A DNA stretch of 64,000 nucleotides from JAGSPQ01 sp038206395 (GTDB lineage: Bacteria > Myxococcota > Myxococcia > Myxococcales > Myxococcaceae), in NCBI GenBank assembly GCA_038206395.1, contig JBBRAX010000002.1, positions 1 to 64,000 of the forward strand, read 5' to 3'. Position numbers and translations under genes: made by a program. Under the pieces are notes generated by a model. That model was not told the DNA's origin, searched no databases, and saw nothing but the letters and a program-made list of their open reading frames with translations. Numbering within the stretch: position 1 is the stretch's first letter; every line of letters starts with the position of its first letter. This document shows positions 16,635-25,585 of the stretch, one piece after another.

Positions 16635-16668
16635 TCTGTATCCAACGCACCTCCAAGGGGAATCACCG

Positions 16669-17175
16669 ATGACCAAGGCAGCCACGATGGACAAGGTCGC
16701 AACGCTGTACGCCCGGTTCGGGCCGACCATCTACGCGCGCTGCCGCCGGCTGCTGAAGAACCCTGCTGCGGCGGAAGACGCGACGCAGGAAGTGTTCATC
16801 AAGGTGATGAAGCACATGGGCTCGGCGCCGCACGAGGCCGCGGTGCTGCCCTGGATTCACCGCATCACCACGAACCACTGCTTGAACATGCTGCGCGACG
16901 GCCGCCGCCACGCCGAGCCGGTGGCCGAAGTTCCCGAGCAGCGCGACGACGACTTCATGGAGTCGGTGGTGTCGAAGGACTTCGCCGAGAAGGTGCTGCT
17001 CGAGACGCCGGAAGAAGAGAAGGCGCCAGCCGTGATGTACCACCTGAAGGGAATGGAGCAGTCGAAGGTCGCCGCCGTGCTGGGCGTCTCGCGCCGCACC
17101 GTCCTCTACCGCCTCGCCGCTTTCGCCGAGCGCGTGACGCGGATGAACGCCCAGGCAGAGGCGGGCCTCGCGTAA
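16669..17175 (+). CDS. ECF-type RNA polymerase sigma factor
   Basis: 168 aa. Region 2 spans about 10-75 (RCRRLLKNPAAAEDATQEVF and LPWIHRITTNHCLNMLRD), and region 4 about 110-160 with a helix-turn-helix (EQSKVAAVLGVSRRTVLYRL). It lacks regions 1 and 3, as ECF factors do. The ATG at 16669 follows AAGGGG; the frame is open far upstream but without similarity. No anti-sigma gene is adjacent; the next gene is a lipoprotein on the same strand 27 bases on. The triggering signal is unknown. Confidence 0.92.
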   Translation: MTKAATMDKVATLYARFGPTIYARCRRLLKNPAAAEDATQEVFIKVMKHMGSAPHEAAVLPWIHRITTNHCLNMLRDGRRHAEPVAEVPEQRDDDFMESVVSKDFAEKVLLETPEEEKAPAVMYHLKGMEQSKVAAVLGVSRRTVLYRLAAFAERVTRMNAQAEAGLA

Positions 17176-17202
17176 GGGCAGCGCTGCAGGCACAATCCCC
17201 CG

Positions 17203-18918
17203 GTGCGCTCACCTTGGGTCGTCGCTGTCGCGGGTCTCGTGGTCGGGTGTTCCGGTGGTTCGCCGGGCGCGGGGCTGAAAATCAACGTCGCCTTCGGGCC
17301 GTCTTCGCAGTCGCAATGCGTGAAGGTCGGCGTGAAGAAGATCGGCCCTGACAACACTTTCGAGACTGTGCCCGGCGTGAAGCGCCCGCCCAACGGCAGG
17401 CCGATTGTCGTCGGTGTGGTGCAGACCGAGAACATCCGCGGGCAGATCATCCCCTACGCGATCGGCTTCAAGGCGCCCAACTGCGATCCGCCGTCGGTGG
17501 AAGACGTGACCGCCACGCGCAGCTACGACCTGAATGATCAAGGCGAAGTACAGGAGATGACGCTCACCCTCGACTCCGCTGCGATTCCCGATGGGGGTAC
17601 CGGCGGTGGTGGTGGCGCGGGCGGCGGTGGTGGTGGTGGTGGCGCGGGCGGCGGTGGTGGTGGCGCGGGCGGCGGTGGTGGTGGCGCGGGAGTCGGTGGT
17701 GGCGCGGGCGTCGGTGGCGGCGCGGGCGTCGGTGGCGGCGCGGGAGTCGGCGGAGGCGCGGGAGTCGGCGGAGGCGGAGGCGGAGGTTCCGGAGGCGCCG
17801 GCGGCGGAAGCCCAGCAGTCGACGCGGGCGGCTTCCCCTACGTGCCGAGCAACTTCGAGCCCGCGGCGATTCCCCCCGCGAACATCGCGGACGCGGGCAC
17901 CTTCGCGGCGGGGTGCTCGACGACCTTCAACTCGAGCAACAACACGTTCTCGAACTTCCCGGCCAACATGCCCTTCTGTGGCGCGCCGGCCCCGGTGCCC
18001 TTCTTCTTCATCCAGGACGGCGGCATCGGCACGACGGTGCTGGCGGTGCGCGGGCTCAACTTGCCTGCCACCTCGCAGATCATCGTCACCGGCATACGCC
18101 CCGTCATCTTTGCGATTTTCGGAGACGCGACGATCGAAGGAACCATCGACGCGCGCTCGGTCGACAACACGCGCCCCGGCGCGGGCACGGGCTACGCTGG
18201 CTGCGGCCTGATGAGCGGAGGCGACGCCACGGGCGCGTCGGGCGGCGGCGGCGCAGCGTTCGGCAACCAGGGCAGCAAAGGCGCGGGGCCGGGCGGCGGC
18301 GATGCGGGAGTTCCGAGCGCCAACGATGCGCTCAAGCCGCTGCACGGCGGCTGCGAAGGCGGCAAAGGCAGCGACAGCGGTGGCTCGTTGACGCCCGAAG
18401 GCGGCTTCGGCGGCGGAGCGGTGCAGCTTTCGACCCTTGGTACGCTCACCGTGCGCGGCACCATCTCGACCAGCGGCTCAGGCGGACGCGGTGGCTTCGC
18501 AAACCAGGGCGCCGACGACATCGGTGGCGGAGGCGGCGGCAGCGGCGGAGCGATTCTTCTCGAGGCGAGGTCGCTCGTCGTCGAAGCCAACGCGAAGCTC
18601 ACCTGCAATGGCGGTGGCGGTGGCGGCGGCCGCGAAGACATGGCGGCGGCAGGAAACCCCGGCCAGAACGGCAGCCTCGACACCGCGACCGCGGCGACCG
18701 GCGGCCAGGGCGGCACCGCCAATGCCGGCAATGGAGCCAGCGGTGCGACCAGCACCTCGGTCGCCGGCGTCATTCCCGCTTCGTCTGGAAGCAACGCGGC
18801 CGGCAGCGGGGCCGGCGGCGGTGGCCTCGGCCGCATTCGCTTCAACGCCTCCAGCTCGTGCTCCATTGGCAACGCGCTGCTGTCGGCGCACGTGTCACGG
18901 CCCGCGCCCTGCCAGTAG
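17203..18918 (+). CDS. Glycine-rich lipoprotein with repeat tether
   Basis: 571 aa, GTG start. The signal peptide MRSPWVVAVAGLVVGCSGG ends in a lipobox (VVGC). Residues about 20-125 form a domain with a paralogue at the start of the 49419 protein (GLKINVAFGPS...CVKVGV there matches GVKIAVGYTGP...CLVVRV). Residues about 130-205 are a Gly/Ala/Val repeat tract. The C-terminal 360 residues are rich in Gly, Ala and Asn with short beta-like repeats (GTLTVRGTISTSGSGGRGG), suggestive of a beta-helix. Probably surface-exposed. No enzyme motif; function unknown. Confidence 0.75.
   Translation: MRSPWVVAVAGLVVGCSGGSPGAGLKINVAFGPSSQSQCVKVGVKKIGPDNTFETVPGVKRPPNGRPIVVGVVQTENIRGQIIPYAIGFKAPNCDPPSVEDVTATRSYDLNDQGEVQEMTLTLDSAAIPDGGTGGGGGAGGGGGGGGAGGGGGGAGGGGGGAGVGGGAGVGGGAGVGGGAGVGGGAGVGGGGGGGSGGAGGGSPAVDAGGFPYVPSNFEPAAIPPANIADAGTFAAGCSTTFNSSNNTFSNFPANMPFCGAPAPVPFFFIQDGGIGTTVLAVRGLNLPATSQIIVTGIRPVIFAIFGDATIEGTIDARSVDNTRPGAGTGYAGCGLMSGGDATGASGGGGAAFGNQGSKGAGPGGGDAGVPSANDALKPLHGGCEGGKGSDSGGSLTPEGGFGGGAVQLSTLGTLTVRGTISTSGSGGRGGFANQGADDIGGGGGGSGGAILLEARSLVVEANAKLTCNGGGGGGGREDMAAAGNPGQNGSLDTATAATGGQGGTANAGNGASGATSTSVAGVIPASSGSNAAGSGAGGGGLGRIRFNASSSCSIGNALLSAHVSRPAPCQ
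17594..17810. repeat. Gly-coding degenerate tandem repeat
   Basis: Short units such as GGCGGTGGTGGTGGCGCG and GTCGGTGGCGGCGCGG are repeated with small variations and encode a GGGGGAGG then GVGGGAGVGGGA tether within the lipoprotein. The units are multiples of three, so length changes keep the frame. It is a likely site of slippage polymorphism. Confidence 0.85.
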
Positions 18919-18920
18919 CC

Positions 18921-19433
18921 GTGCGGGCTTTCGTCCTCTTCTTCCTGTGCCTCGCCGGGTGCGCGTCCGAGTCGCCGCGCTCAAACCCACCCCTGCCTCG
19001 CCCCGAGCTCGTCTTCGAAGACCTGCGCTTGAAGGTCTACCGCAAGGGAGTGCCCCAGCTTCTCGTTCGTTCTCCTCGCGTGCAGATGATGAAGATGAAC
19101 GGTGACATCTCGGCCGACCGCGCGCGCTTCGACTTCTACGTCGACGCCCTCACGCTCGACGCGCCCCGCTTGAACGGGAACCTCGAGTCGCTTGCCTTCG
19201 ATGCGGAGGGCGGCGTCACGCTCGGCTCCGCTGAGTTCACCGCCACCACGCCCACCGCGCACTTCGAGGGGAAGGAAGGCGCCCGCGGCGTCGCCACCGG
19301 GAAAGAGCCCGTCGCCGTACGCGGCGCGCAGAACGGGCGGCCCTTCTCACTCGACGCCCACGCCTTTCGCTTCGACGTCGATCAGCAGCACGCCGTCTTC
19401 GACACCGTCACCTCGCGGGTCGGCGCGCCGTGA
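18921..19433 (+). CDS. lptC: LPS export protein LptC, lipoprotein form
   Basis: 170 aa, GTG start two bases after the preceding stop. Signal peptide with lipobox LAGC (VRAFVLFFLCLAGCASE). The remainder is a single OstA/LptC-like beta-jellyroll (LVFEDLRLKVYRKGVPQ, then DGDISADRARF-like strands). LptC links the LptB2FG transporter to LptA and passes LPS across the periplasm. The usual form has one transmembrane helix; here a lipid anchor appears to replace it, as in other myxobacteria and deltaproteobacteria. Its stop overlaps the lptA start (GTGA). Identity rests on the fold-like sequence plus the lptA-lptB context. Confidence 0.8.
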   Translation: MRAFVLFFLCLAGCASESPRSNPPLPRPELVFEDLRLKVYRKGVPQLLVRSPRVQMMKMNGDISADRARFDFYVDALTLDAPRLNGNLESLAFDAEGGVTLGSAEFTATTPTAHFEGKEGARGVATGKEPVAVRGAQNGRPFSLDAHAFRFDVDQQHAVFDTVTSRVGAP

Positions 19434-20260
19434 TTCCGCTCGTCGCGGTTCTTCTCTCGTCGATGCCCGACGCCGGGCTCCTCGCCCGCCCGCTCGAGGT
19501 CAGCGCCGACAAGCTCGAGCTCATCAACAAGGAAGGCCGGGCCATCTACACGGGCCGCGCGAAAGCGCTTCGCGACACCACCACCGTCACCTGCGACACG
19601 CTCACCGTCTTCTACGCCGCCGGCCGCGAGGTCTCGCGCATCACTGCCGATGGCAACGTCGTCGCCGTCGACAAAGACCGCACCGCGACCGGTGAGCACG
19701 CGAACTACGACAACCTCACCGGCATCCTCGTCGTCGACGGCAACCCACAGGCGCGCATGGGCCAGCGCACGGTCAAAGGCGACGTCGTCACCTTTACGAC
19801 CGGGCTCGACAAGGTAGAGATCACGAAGGCGAAGACCGTCGCTCCAAATGAAGGCTCGGCGCAGGGCGCCAACGTCGAGATCGACGCCGACAAGCTGGTG
19901 CTCGAAGACCGCAAGTCGACCGCGGTGTGGACGGGTAACGTGCGCGCGCGAAAAGGCACCACGTTGATCAAGGCGCCCCAGCTCACCGCGCTGTACGACG
20001 AGAAGGGCACCGTGACGAAGGTGTTCGGCCGGGGCGGCGTCGAGGCGACCGATGGCGACAAGTGGGCCCGTGGCCAGCGCGCTGACTACGACAACGCGAC
20101 CGGCGTGCTCGTCGTCACCGGAAAGCCCGAAGCCCGCCAGGGCCCGAACGGGATGCGGGGCACGAAGATCACCTTCATCACCGGCAAAGACACTCTCGAG
20201 GTCGAGAACGCGACCACGCTGCTGGTGCAGGACCCCGCGAAGGCAAAGAAGAAGCCATGA
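19430..20260 (+). CDS. lptA: LPS transport periplasmic protein LptA, two-domain form
   Basis: 276 aa, GTG start overlapping the lptC stop. Short N-terminal hydrophobic segment, then two consecutive OstA/LptA-like units (about 18-125, starting LEVSADKLELINKEG, and about 140-265, starting NVEIDADKLVLEDRKST). Each has the repeated strands GRAIYTGRAKA / STAVWTGNVRA and HANYDNLTGILVV / RADYDNATGVLVV. E. coli LptA is a single unit that oligomerises into a bridge; an internal duplication could give a pre-formed segment. Its stop overlaps the lptB start (ATGA). Confidence 0.88.
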   Translation: MIPLVAVLLSSMPDAGLLARPLEVSADKLELINKEGRAIYTGRAKALRDTTTVTCDTLTVFYAAGREVSRITADGNVVAVDKDRTATGEHANYDNLTGILVVDGNPQARMGQRTVKGDVVTFTTGLDKVEITKAKTVAPNEGSAQGANVEIDADKLVLEDRKSTAVWTGNVRARKGTTLIKAPQLTALYDEKGTVTKVFGRGGVEATDGDKWARGQRADYDNATGVLVVTGKPEARQGPNGMRGTKITFITGKDTLEVENATTLLVQDPAKAKKKP

Positions 20261-20982
20261 GCGTCCTCGCCGCTGAAGGGCTGGTGAAGTCATACCGCGC
20301 GCGCCGCGTCGTCGACGGCGTCTCGTTTCAGGTGAAGCCCGGTGAAATAGTCGGGTTGCTGGGCCCCAACGGCGCGGGCAAGACGACCAGCTTCAACCTG
20401 GTGGTGGGCTTGATCGCGCCTGACGAAGGTGCAGTGCGGCTCGACGGAAAAGAGCTGGGTGCGCTGCCGATGCACGAGCGCGCGAAGCAGGGCCTGGGCT
20501 ACCTCGCGCAGGAACCCAGCATCTTTCGCCGGCTCACCGTGCGGCAGAACCTGCTCGCGGTGCTCGAGCTGCAGAAGCTCTCGAAGGCTGATCGAGAATC
20601 GAAGGCCGACGCGATGCTGACCGAGTTCGGCTTGCAGACCGTCGCCAATTCCCTGGGCGAGACGCTGTCGGGGGGTGAACGGCGCCGCGCGGAGATCGCC
20701 CGCTGCCTGCTGCCTTCGCCCCGCTTCATTCTCTTTGACGAGCCCTTCGCAGGCGTCGACCCGATCAACGTCGGAGAGCTGCAGCGCGAGATCGTCCGTC
20801 TCAAAGATAGGGGCCTCGGGGTGCTGATCACCGATCACAATGTTCGTGACACGCTCGCCATCTGCGACCGCGCCTACGTCATCGCCGCGGGCAAAATCCT
20901 CGAAGAAGGCTCTCCAGCCGACCTCGCCGGCTCGGCGCGGGCACGTTCCGTGTATTTGGGCGAAAACTTCAAGCTTTCTTGA
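20257..20982 (+). CDS. lptB: LPS export ABC transporter ATPase LptB
   Basis: 241 aa. Walker A GPNGAGKTTSFN, Q-loop region YLAQEPSIFRRL, signature LSGGERRRAEIA, Walker B FILFDEPFAGVDP and switch His in ITDHNVRDT. The EPSIFRRLTV segment and linkage to lptC, lptA, rpoN and hpf identify LptB among ABC ATPases. It powers extraction of LPS from the inner membrane with LptF/LptG, whose genes are not in this window. Confidence 0.96.
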   Translation: MSVLAAEGLVKSYRARRVVDGVSFQVKPGEIVGLLGPNGAGKTTSFNLVVGLIAPDEGAVRLDGKELGALPMHERAKQGLGYLAQEPSIFRRLTVRQNLLAVLELQKLSKADRESKADAMLTEFGLQTVANSLGETLSGGERRRAEIARCLLPSPRFILFDEPFAGVDPINVGELQREIVRLKDRGLGVLITDHNVRDTLAICDRAYVIAAGKILEEGSPADLAGSARARSVYLGENFKLS

Positions 20983-21061
20983 GGGTTTGCGAATCCCCAT
21001 GAAAGAAACTGGCCAAACGCCGCGCCGGTTGGGTTACGGTTGGCACGGGTTTTGACCATCC

Positions 21062-22567
21062 ATGGAACTTAAACAAAGCCTCAAGCTGAGCCAGTCGCTG
21101 GTGATGACGCCCCAGCTGCAACAGGCGATCAAGCTCCTGCAGCTAAGCCGAATGGAGCTGCTTGAGCAGGTTCGGGAAGAGATGGAGCAGAACCCGCTCC
21201 TCGAGCAGCCGGAAGAGACGGCCGCCGATGACATGAGCGACAAGGAGCCCGGCGAAGCCTCGCTGGAAGCCGCCAACGCCGAACAGCCCGCCGACTTCGA
21301 AGCGAAGGTTTCCGAGACCGCGGTCGAAGTGAAGGCCGACGGCGACGCGCCCCCTGAAATCGATTGGGACGCGTACCTCAACAGCTACCAGTTCAACGAG
21401 CCGACCACCGCCAGCAACAAGGGCAACGTCGCGACGGACGACCTGCCGAGCTTCGAAGCGAACATGGTTCGCAAAGAAGATCTGCAGACGCACCTGTACG
21501 AGCAGCTGCACGTCATCAAGCTCAACGATGCCGAGCGCCGCATCGCCTCGCTCATCATCGGCAACCTCGACGACGACGGTTACCTGAAGCTCGCCGACGT
21601 CGAAGGCGACCCGATGATCCGCCTCGCCACCGAGGCCGACGTCTCGAACAGCGTGGCCGAGAAGACGCTGCGCCGCATTCAGCAGCTCGACCCCAAGGGC
21701 TGCGGCGCTCGCGACCTGCAAGAGTGTCTGCTGATCCAGGCCTCTTGCATCAAAGAGCCCGGCGCCGCGTTGCTCGGCACGATTCTCAAGAAGCACATGA
21801 AGTTCCTGGAATCGAAGAACCTGCCGGCGATCGCGAGGGACTTGAAGCTTCCCCTCGACGAGATCGTGCGCGCCGCGAAGCTGCTGCCCCGCCTCGACCC
21901 GAAGCCGGGCCGCAACTACTCAGGCGACGACGCGCAGTACATCACCCCCGACGTCTACATCCACAAGATGGGCGCCGAGTACACCGTCGTCCTCAACGAC
22001 GACGGCCTGTCGAAGCTGCGCATCAGCGGCGCCTACCGCAACGCCCTCAAGGCCGGAGCGATGGCGCCCGGCGCGACCAAAGAGTTCGTTCAGGAAAAGA
22101 TGCGCAGCGCGATGTGGCTCATCCGCTCGATTCACCAGCGGCAGCGCACCATCCACAAAGTCACCGAGTCGATCGTGAAGTTCCAGAAGGACTTCCTCGA
22201 CAAGGGCATCGCCTTCTTGAAGCCGCTGATCCTCCGCGACGTCGCCGAGGACATCGGGATGCACGAGTCCACCGTCTCGCGCGTCACCACCAACAAGTAC
22301 GTCCACACGCCGCAGGGCATCTTCGAGCTGAAGTACTTCTTCAACTCGTCCATCTCCCGTACCAGCGGCGAAGACATCGCCAGTGAAGCCGTCAAGAATC
22401 ACATCAAGCTCATCTGCGAGCGCGAGAATCCCAAGAGCCCGTATTCAGATCAGAAGATCGTCGAGCTGCTCAAGGCCCAGGGAATCGAGATCGCCCGGCG
22501 CACAGTCGCGAAATATCGCGAGGTGCTGGGTATTCTTCCTTCAAGTAAGCGGAAGAGGTGGGAGTAG
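21062..22567 (+). CDS. rpoN: RNA polymerase sigma-54 factor
   Basis: 501 aa. Region I at the N-terminus is Gln/Leu-rich (SQSLVMTPQLQQAIKLLQLS), region II acidic, then the core-binding domain and helix-turn-helix (VAEDIGMHESTVSRVTTNKY). The RpoN box ARRTVAKYRE lies near the C-terminus. Directs transcription from -24/-12 promoters with activator ATPases; two FHA-type activator-like genes occur at 31240 and 35943. It sits in the conserved order lptB-rpoN-hpf, 79 bases after lptB. Confidence 0.98.
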   Translation: MELKQSLKLSQSLVMTPQLQQAIKLLQLSRMELLEQVREEMEQNPLLEQPEETAADDMSDKEPGEASLEAANAEQPADFEAKVSETAVEVKADGDAPPEIDWDAYLNSYQFNEPTTASNKGNVATDDLPSFEANMVRKEDLQTHLYEQLHVIKLNDAERRIASLIIGNLDDDGYLKLADVEGDPMIRLATEADVSNSVAEKTLRRIQQLDPKGCGARDLQECLLIQASCIKEPGAALLGTILKKHMKFLESKNLPAIARDLKLPLDEIVRAAKLLPRLDPKPGRNYSGDDAQYITPDVYIHKMGAEYTVVLNDDGLSKLRISGAYRNALKAGAMAPGATKEFVQEKMRSAMWLIRSIHQRQRTIHKVTESIVKFQKDFLDKGIAFLKPLILRDVAEDIGMHESTVSRVTTNKYVHTPQGIFELKYFFNSSISRTSGEDIASEAVKNHIKLICERENPKSPYSDQKIVELLKAQGIEIARRTVAKYREVLGILPSSKRKRWE

Positions 22568-22594
22568 TTCCATCGCAACAACGAGGGCGAAAGC

Positions 22595-23203
22595 ATGCAG
22601 CTGAACATCACGTTCCGGCACTTCGAACCAATTGACTCGTTGAAGAATTACGCGCGGGAGAAAGTCGAGCGCGCCAATAAGTACCTCGACCGCGCTGGAG
22701 AAGCGCACGTGGTGCTGTCGCTCGAGCGGCACCTTCACCACGCAGACATCACCATCAGCTCAGGCCCTTTCGTGCTGCGCGGCCGCGAGAAGAGCGAAGA
22801 CATGTACGCGTCCATCGATCTCGCGATGGACAAGATCGAACGCCAACTGCGCCGGTACAAGGAACGCCTCAAGCACCACCACGGCCAGGATCGCGTTCAC
22901 CACCGGCAAGATCTCGTCGCCCACCTCAAGGTGCGGCATGACGTGGTCGAGCTGCCGAACCCCGAAGCCGCTCCGGAAGTTCACGATGCCCCGCCGCGCG
23001 TCGTGAAGACGAACGACCTGCTCGTGAAGCGCTACAACGTCGACGAGGCCATCATGCAGATGGACCTGATGAACAACGACTTTCTGGTCTTCACCAACGT
23101 CGAGACGAGCGAGATGAACGTGCTCTACCGGCGCAAGGAAGACGGCAACTACGGCTTGATCGAAGCCAGCGCTGCCAACGCCCCCCGCAAAGCCGCAGGG
23201 TAG
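22595..23203 (+). CDS. hpf: Ribosome hibernation promoting factor, long form
   Basis: 202 aa. The N-terminal S30AE domain (about 1-100; MQLNITFRHFEPIDSLKNYA) binds the ribosomal decoding region. The C-terminal domain (about 140-195; VVKTNDLLVKRYNVDEAIM and FLVFTNVETSEMNVLYRR) drives dimerisation of 70S into 100S particles. The two-domain length fits long HPF. 27 bases after rpoN, the usual neighbour. Confidence 0.96.
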   Translation: MQLNITFRHFEPIDSLKNYAREKVERANKYLDRAGEAHVVLSLERHLHHADITISSGPFVLRGREKSEDMYASIDLAMDKIERQLRRYKERLKHHHGQDRVHHRQDLVAHLKVRHDVVELPNPEAAPEVHDAPPRVVKTNDLLVKRYNVDEAIMQMDLMNNDFLVFTNVETSEMNVLYRRKEDGNYGLIEASAANAPRKAAG

Positions 23204-23220
23204 GCGGCCGCGGCACCTGG

Positions 23221-24999
23221 TTAGCGGTTTCCCTTCGCGTCGCCGCGCGCCGCGCGCTTTTCCCCGACGGGGTTGATCCCGAAGCCGAAGGGCATGCGCT
23301 GCAGCGACACCGGCAATTTTCCGGGCGTGCCGGCTTCTCCGAACAGCGCCGCTGCGGCCGCCTCGGTGGCCGTCTCGCGGTAGCTGTAGATCGCCATCAC
23401 CGTCGCCGCCTGAGGCATCTGCGCGCCCAGGTACGGCACGCCCATCACCACCGCGACCACCGGCTTTCCCGTCAGCGCCGCCATCGTGACCAGCTCGAGC
23501 TGCCGCGCGTTGATGACCCCGATGACGACCACGTCTGCCGCCTCGGCAAGCCTTCGCGTCTTCACCTTGAGCGCGTTGCGATCTTTGTCGTCGGGCACCG
23601 CGGGCACGACCAGGGTCTGCGCGGTCGGCACCCGCTTGAGAATCGAGGCCGCCAGCGACGCCTCGGCCGTGATGACGGCGACGCGCTGCGAAGGAAGCAG
23701 CGGGAAGTGCGGGTCTGCGCGCAGCAGCGTGATGGCGTTGCGAGCGATCTCGGCCGCGACTGCCTTGCCGCTGCCCAGCGACGCCAGCCGTTGATCCAGC
23801 GGAGGCAGCGCGTCGAACACCCCGCGGCGAATCTTCAGCTCGAGAATGCGGGTCACCGCTTCGTCCAGCCGGTGCGCGCTGAGCTCCCCGTTTCGCGCCG
23901 CCGCCAGCAGCGCCGTATGGACCTCGGCCTTCTTCTCGGCCCGCCACGGAATCAGCACCATGTCCGAGCCGGCATTGATCGCGAGCACCGCCGCGCGGCC
24001 GACGCCGAATCTATCGACGATGGCCTCCATCTCGAGCTCGTCGGTGATGACGAGGCCGTTGAACGAGAGCCGCTGCCGCAGCAGGTCGGTGAGAATCGGC
24101 TTCGACAGCGTCGCCGGCAGCTGGTCGCCCGTGAAGTTCGGCACCGCGATGTGCGCCGTCATCACCCCGTCGAGGCCGACCTTCATCGCCTCTTGAAAAG
24201 GCACCAGCCCGGTCAGCACTTCTTCTTCCGTTTCCTGCGTCACCGGAAGGCCCTTGTGCGAGTCGGCGTCGACCGAGCCGTGCCCGGGGAAGTGCTTGGC
24301 GATGGTGACGATGTTCGCCTCGACCTGGCCGCGCACGAAGTCGGCGCCCAGCTGCGACACCAGCGGCACCTGGTCCGAGAAGCTGCGGCTGCCGATGACC
24401 GGGTTCTGCGGGTTCAAGTTCACATCGAGCACCGGAGCCAGGTTCATGTTGAACCCCAGCCGCCGCAGGTCTTCGCCCTGGGCTTTGCCGGCTTCGTGGG
24501 CGAGGCGGGAACTGCGGGTCGCGCCCAGCGCCATGTTGCCCGGCAGCACGGTGACGCCGTCACTGATGCGCACCACGTTGCCGCCCTCCTGGTCGACCGC
24601 GATGAACGGCGGCACCGTCACCAGCAGCGCGCGAAGGCTGTCGTTGAAGCGGGCCAGCTGGGCGGGGTCGGCGATGTTCCGCTTGAAGATGCAGATGCCA
24701 CCGACCTGGAAGCCCTTCACGAGCTCCTCGATCTTCAGATCCATCACCTGCCCGCCGAACCCGACCATCATCAACTGGCCGACCTTCTGCTCGAGCGTCA
24801 GCGCCTTCAGGAGCTCGGCCGCCGTCCGTTTCGGTGCAGGTTGAACGGCGGCCGGCTCGACCGCCGCGACCGCCACGGGAATCGGCACCACTGCCACTGG
24901 AATCACCGCCAGCGCAAGCACAGGCTCGACCGCAGGCGCGTGGACACACCCTGCGATGAGGAGCCACACCAAGACGGGCTTCGAGAGGCGGGCGGACAT
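23221..24999 (-). CDS. GH3 beta-N-acetylhexosaminidase lipoprotein (NagZ-like)
   Basis: 592 aa. Signal peptide with lipobox (WLLIAGC), then an Ala/Val/Pro-rich linker (about 25-65). The GH3 catalytic domain has FIAVDQEGG, the NagZ hallmark KHFPGHGSVDADSHKGLP (catalytic His/Asp dyad) and the nucleophile Asp in VITDELEMEAI. A further C-terminal domain of about 200 residues is typical of the larger surface forms. Releases N-acetylglucosamine from peptidoglycan or chitin fragments; lipidation suggests envelope location rather than the cytoplasm of E. coli NagZ. I chose the ATG at 24999 over 25026 because the signal peptide begins there. Inserted in reverse between hpf and ptsN. Confidence 0.88.
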   Translation of the reverse strand: MSARLSKPVLVWLLIAGCVHAPAVEPVLALAVIPVAVVPIPVAVAAVEPAAVQPAPKRTAAELLKALTLEQKVGQLMMVGFGGQVMDLKIEELVKGFQVGGICIFKRNIADPAQLARFNDSLRALLVTVPPFIAVDQEGGNVVRISDGVTVLPGNMALGATRSSRLAHEAGKAQGEDLRRLGFNMNLAPVLDVNLNPQNPVIGSRSFSDQVPLVSQLGADFVRGQVEANIVTIAKHFPGHGSVDADSHKGLPVTQETEEEVLTGLVPFQEAMKVGLDGVMTAHIAVPNFTGDQLPATLSKPILTDLLRQRLSFNGLVITDELEMEAIVDRFGVGRAAVLAINAGSDMVLIPWRAEKKAEVHTALLAAARNGELSAHRLDEAVTRILELKIRRGVFDALPPLDQRLASLGSGKAVAAEIARNAITLLRADPHFPLLPSQRVAVITAEASLAASILKRVPTAQTLVVPAVPDDKDRNALKVKTRRLAEAADVVVIGVINARQLELVTMAALTGKPVVAVVMGVPYLGAQMPQAATVMAIYSYRETATEAAAAALFGEAGTPGKLPVSLQRMPFGFGINPVGEKRAARGDAKGNR

Positions 25000-25121
25000 T
25001 GTCAGGGGCCCGGCCTCATACCGCATTTATTGGGCCGTCGGCTCGCAACCACGGCTCGCCTTCAGCGACCTGGGTGAGCGATGGCCTTGAACCGCCCGTG
25101 GCTTAGCGGTAAGTGCGCCCC

Positions 25122-25583
25122 GTGAAAATTGCGGAGTTTCTCAAATCTGAGTCGGTGATCGCCGACCTGACCGCAACCACCAAGGCCGACGTTCTGAAAG
25201 AACTGTCGCTTTCGCTCGCGAAGAGCAACCCCACCGTCCCCGCCGCCCGCCTCGCCGCCGTGCTCGAAGAACGCGAGAAGCTCGGCAGCACGGGCATCGG
25301 TGAAGGCGTCGCGATTCCGCACGGCAAGCTTGCCGGCCTGCCCACGCTGTCGGCGAGCTTCGGGCTCAGCAAGAAGGGCGTCGACTTCGAGGCCATCGAC
25401 GGCAAGCGCACCTACCTCTTCTTCGCGCTGGTCGCTCCCGAGAACTCGGCCGGCCTGCACCTCAAGGCGCTGGCCCGCATCAGCCGCCTCTTCAAGAGCA
25501 GCGCGTTTCGCGAGGCCATTCTCTCGGCGAACACCAGCGCTGACATCTACGCGCTGATCGCTCAGGAAGACCTGAAGGCCTAA
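25122..25583 (+). CDS. ptsN: PTS IIA-type regulatory protein, nitrogen branch
   Basis: 153 aa, EIIA fructose/Ntr family. The phosphorylated His lies in GVAIPHGKL. The N-terminus KIAEFLKSESVIADL is characteristic. GTG at 25122 is preferred because family members start near this residue; another GTG at 25113 adds three residues. It belongs with the rpoN-hpf group seen in many proteobacteria, here separated by the reversed nagZ-like gene. Probable role: phosphorylation-dependent regulation of K+ or N/C balance. Confidence 0.93.
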   Translation: MKIAEFLKSESVIADLTATTKADVLKELSLSLAKSNPTVPAARLAAVLEEREKLGSTGIGEGVAIPHGKLAGLPTLSASFGLSKKGVDFEAIDGKRTYLFFALVAPENSAGLHLKALARISRLFKSSAFREAILSANTSADIYALIAQEDLKA

Positions 25584-25585
25584 GG

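Larger units (their letters stand above)
16354..16668. other. Divergent control region, pncB operon / sigma factor
   Basis: A 315-base intergenic region between the start of the NAD-salvage operon (minus strand) and the ECF sigma factor (plus strand). It is locally AT-richer than its neighbours and holds a 21-bp palindrome with promoter-like boxes on the operon side and an 11-bp inverted repeat on the sigma-factor side. No coding frame in it is convincing. Confidence 0.75.

Noticed and set aside
21041..21055. Sigma-54-like TGGCAC-N5-TTGA just before rpoN
   Set aside because: The match is good, but the implied transcript start falls inside the rpoN coding sequence, a few bases after its ATG, so it cannot make the full message.
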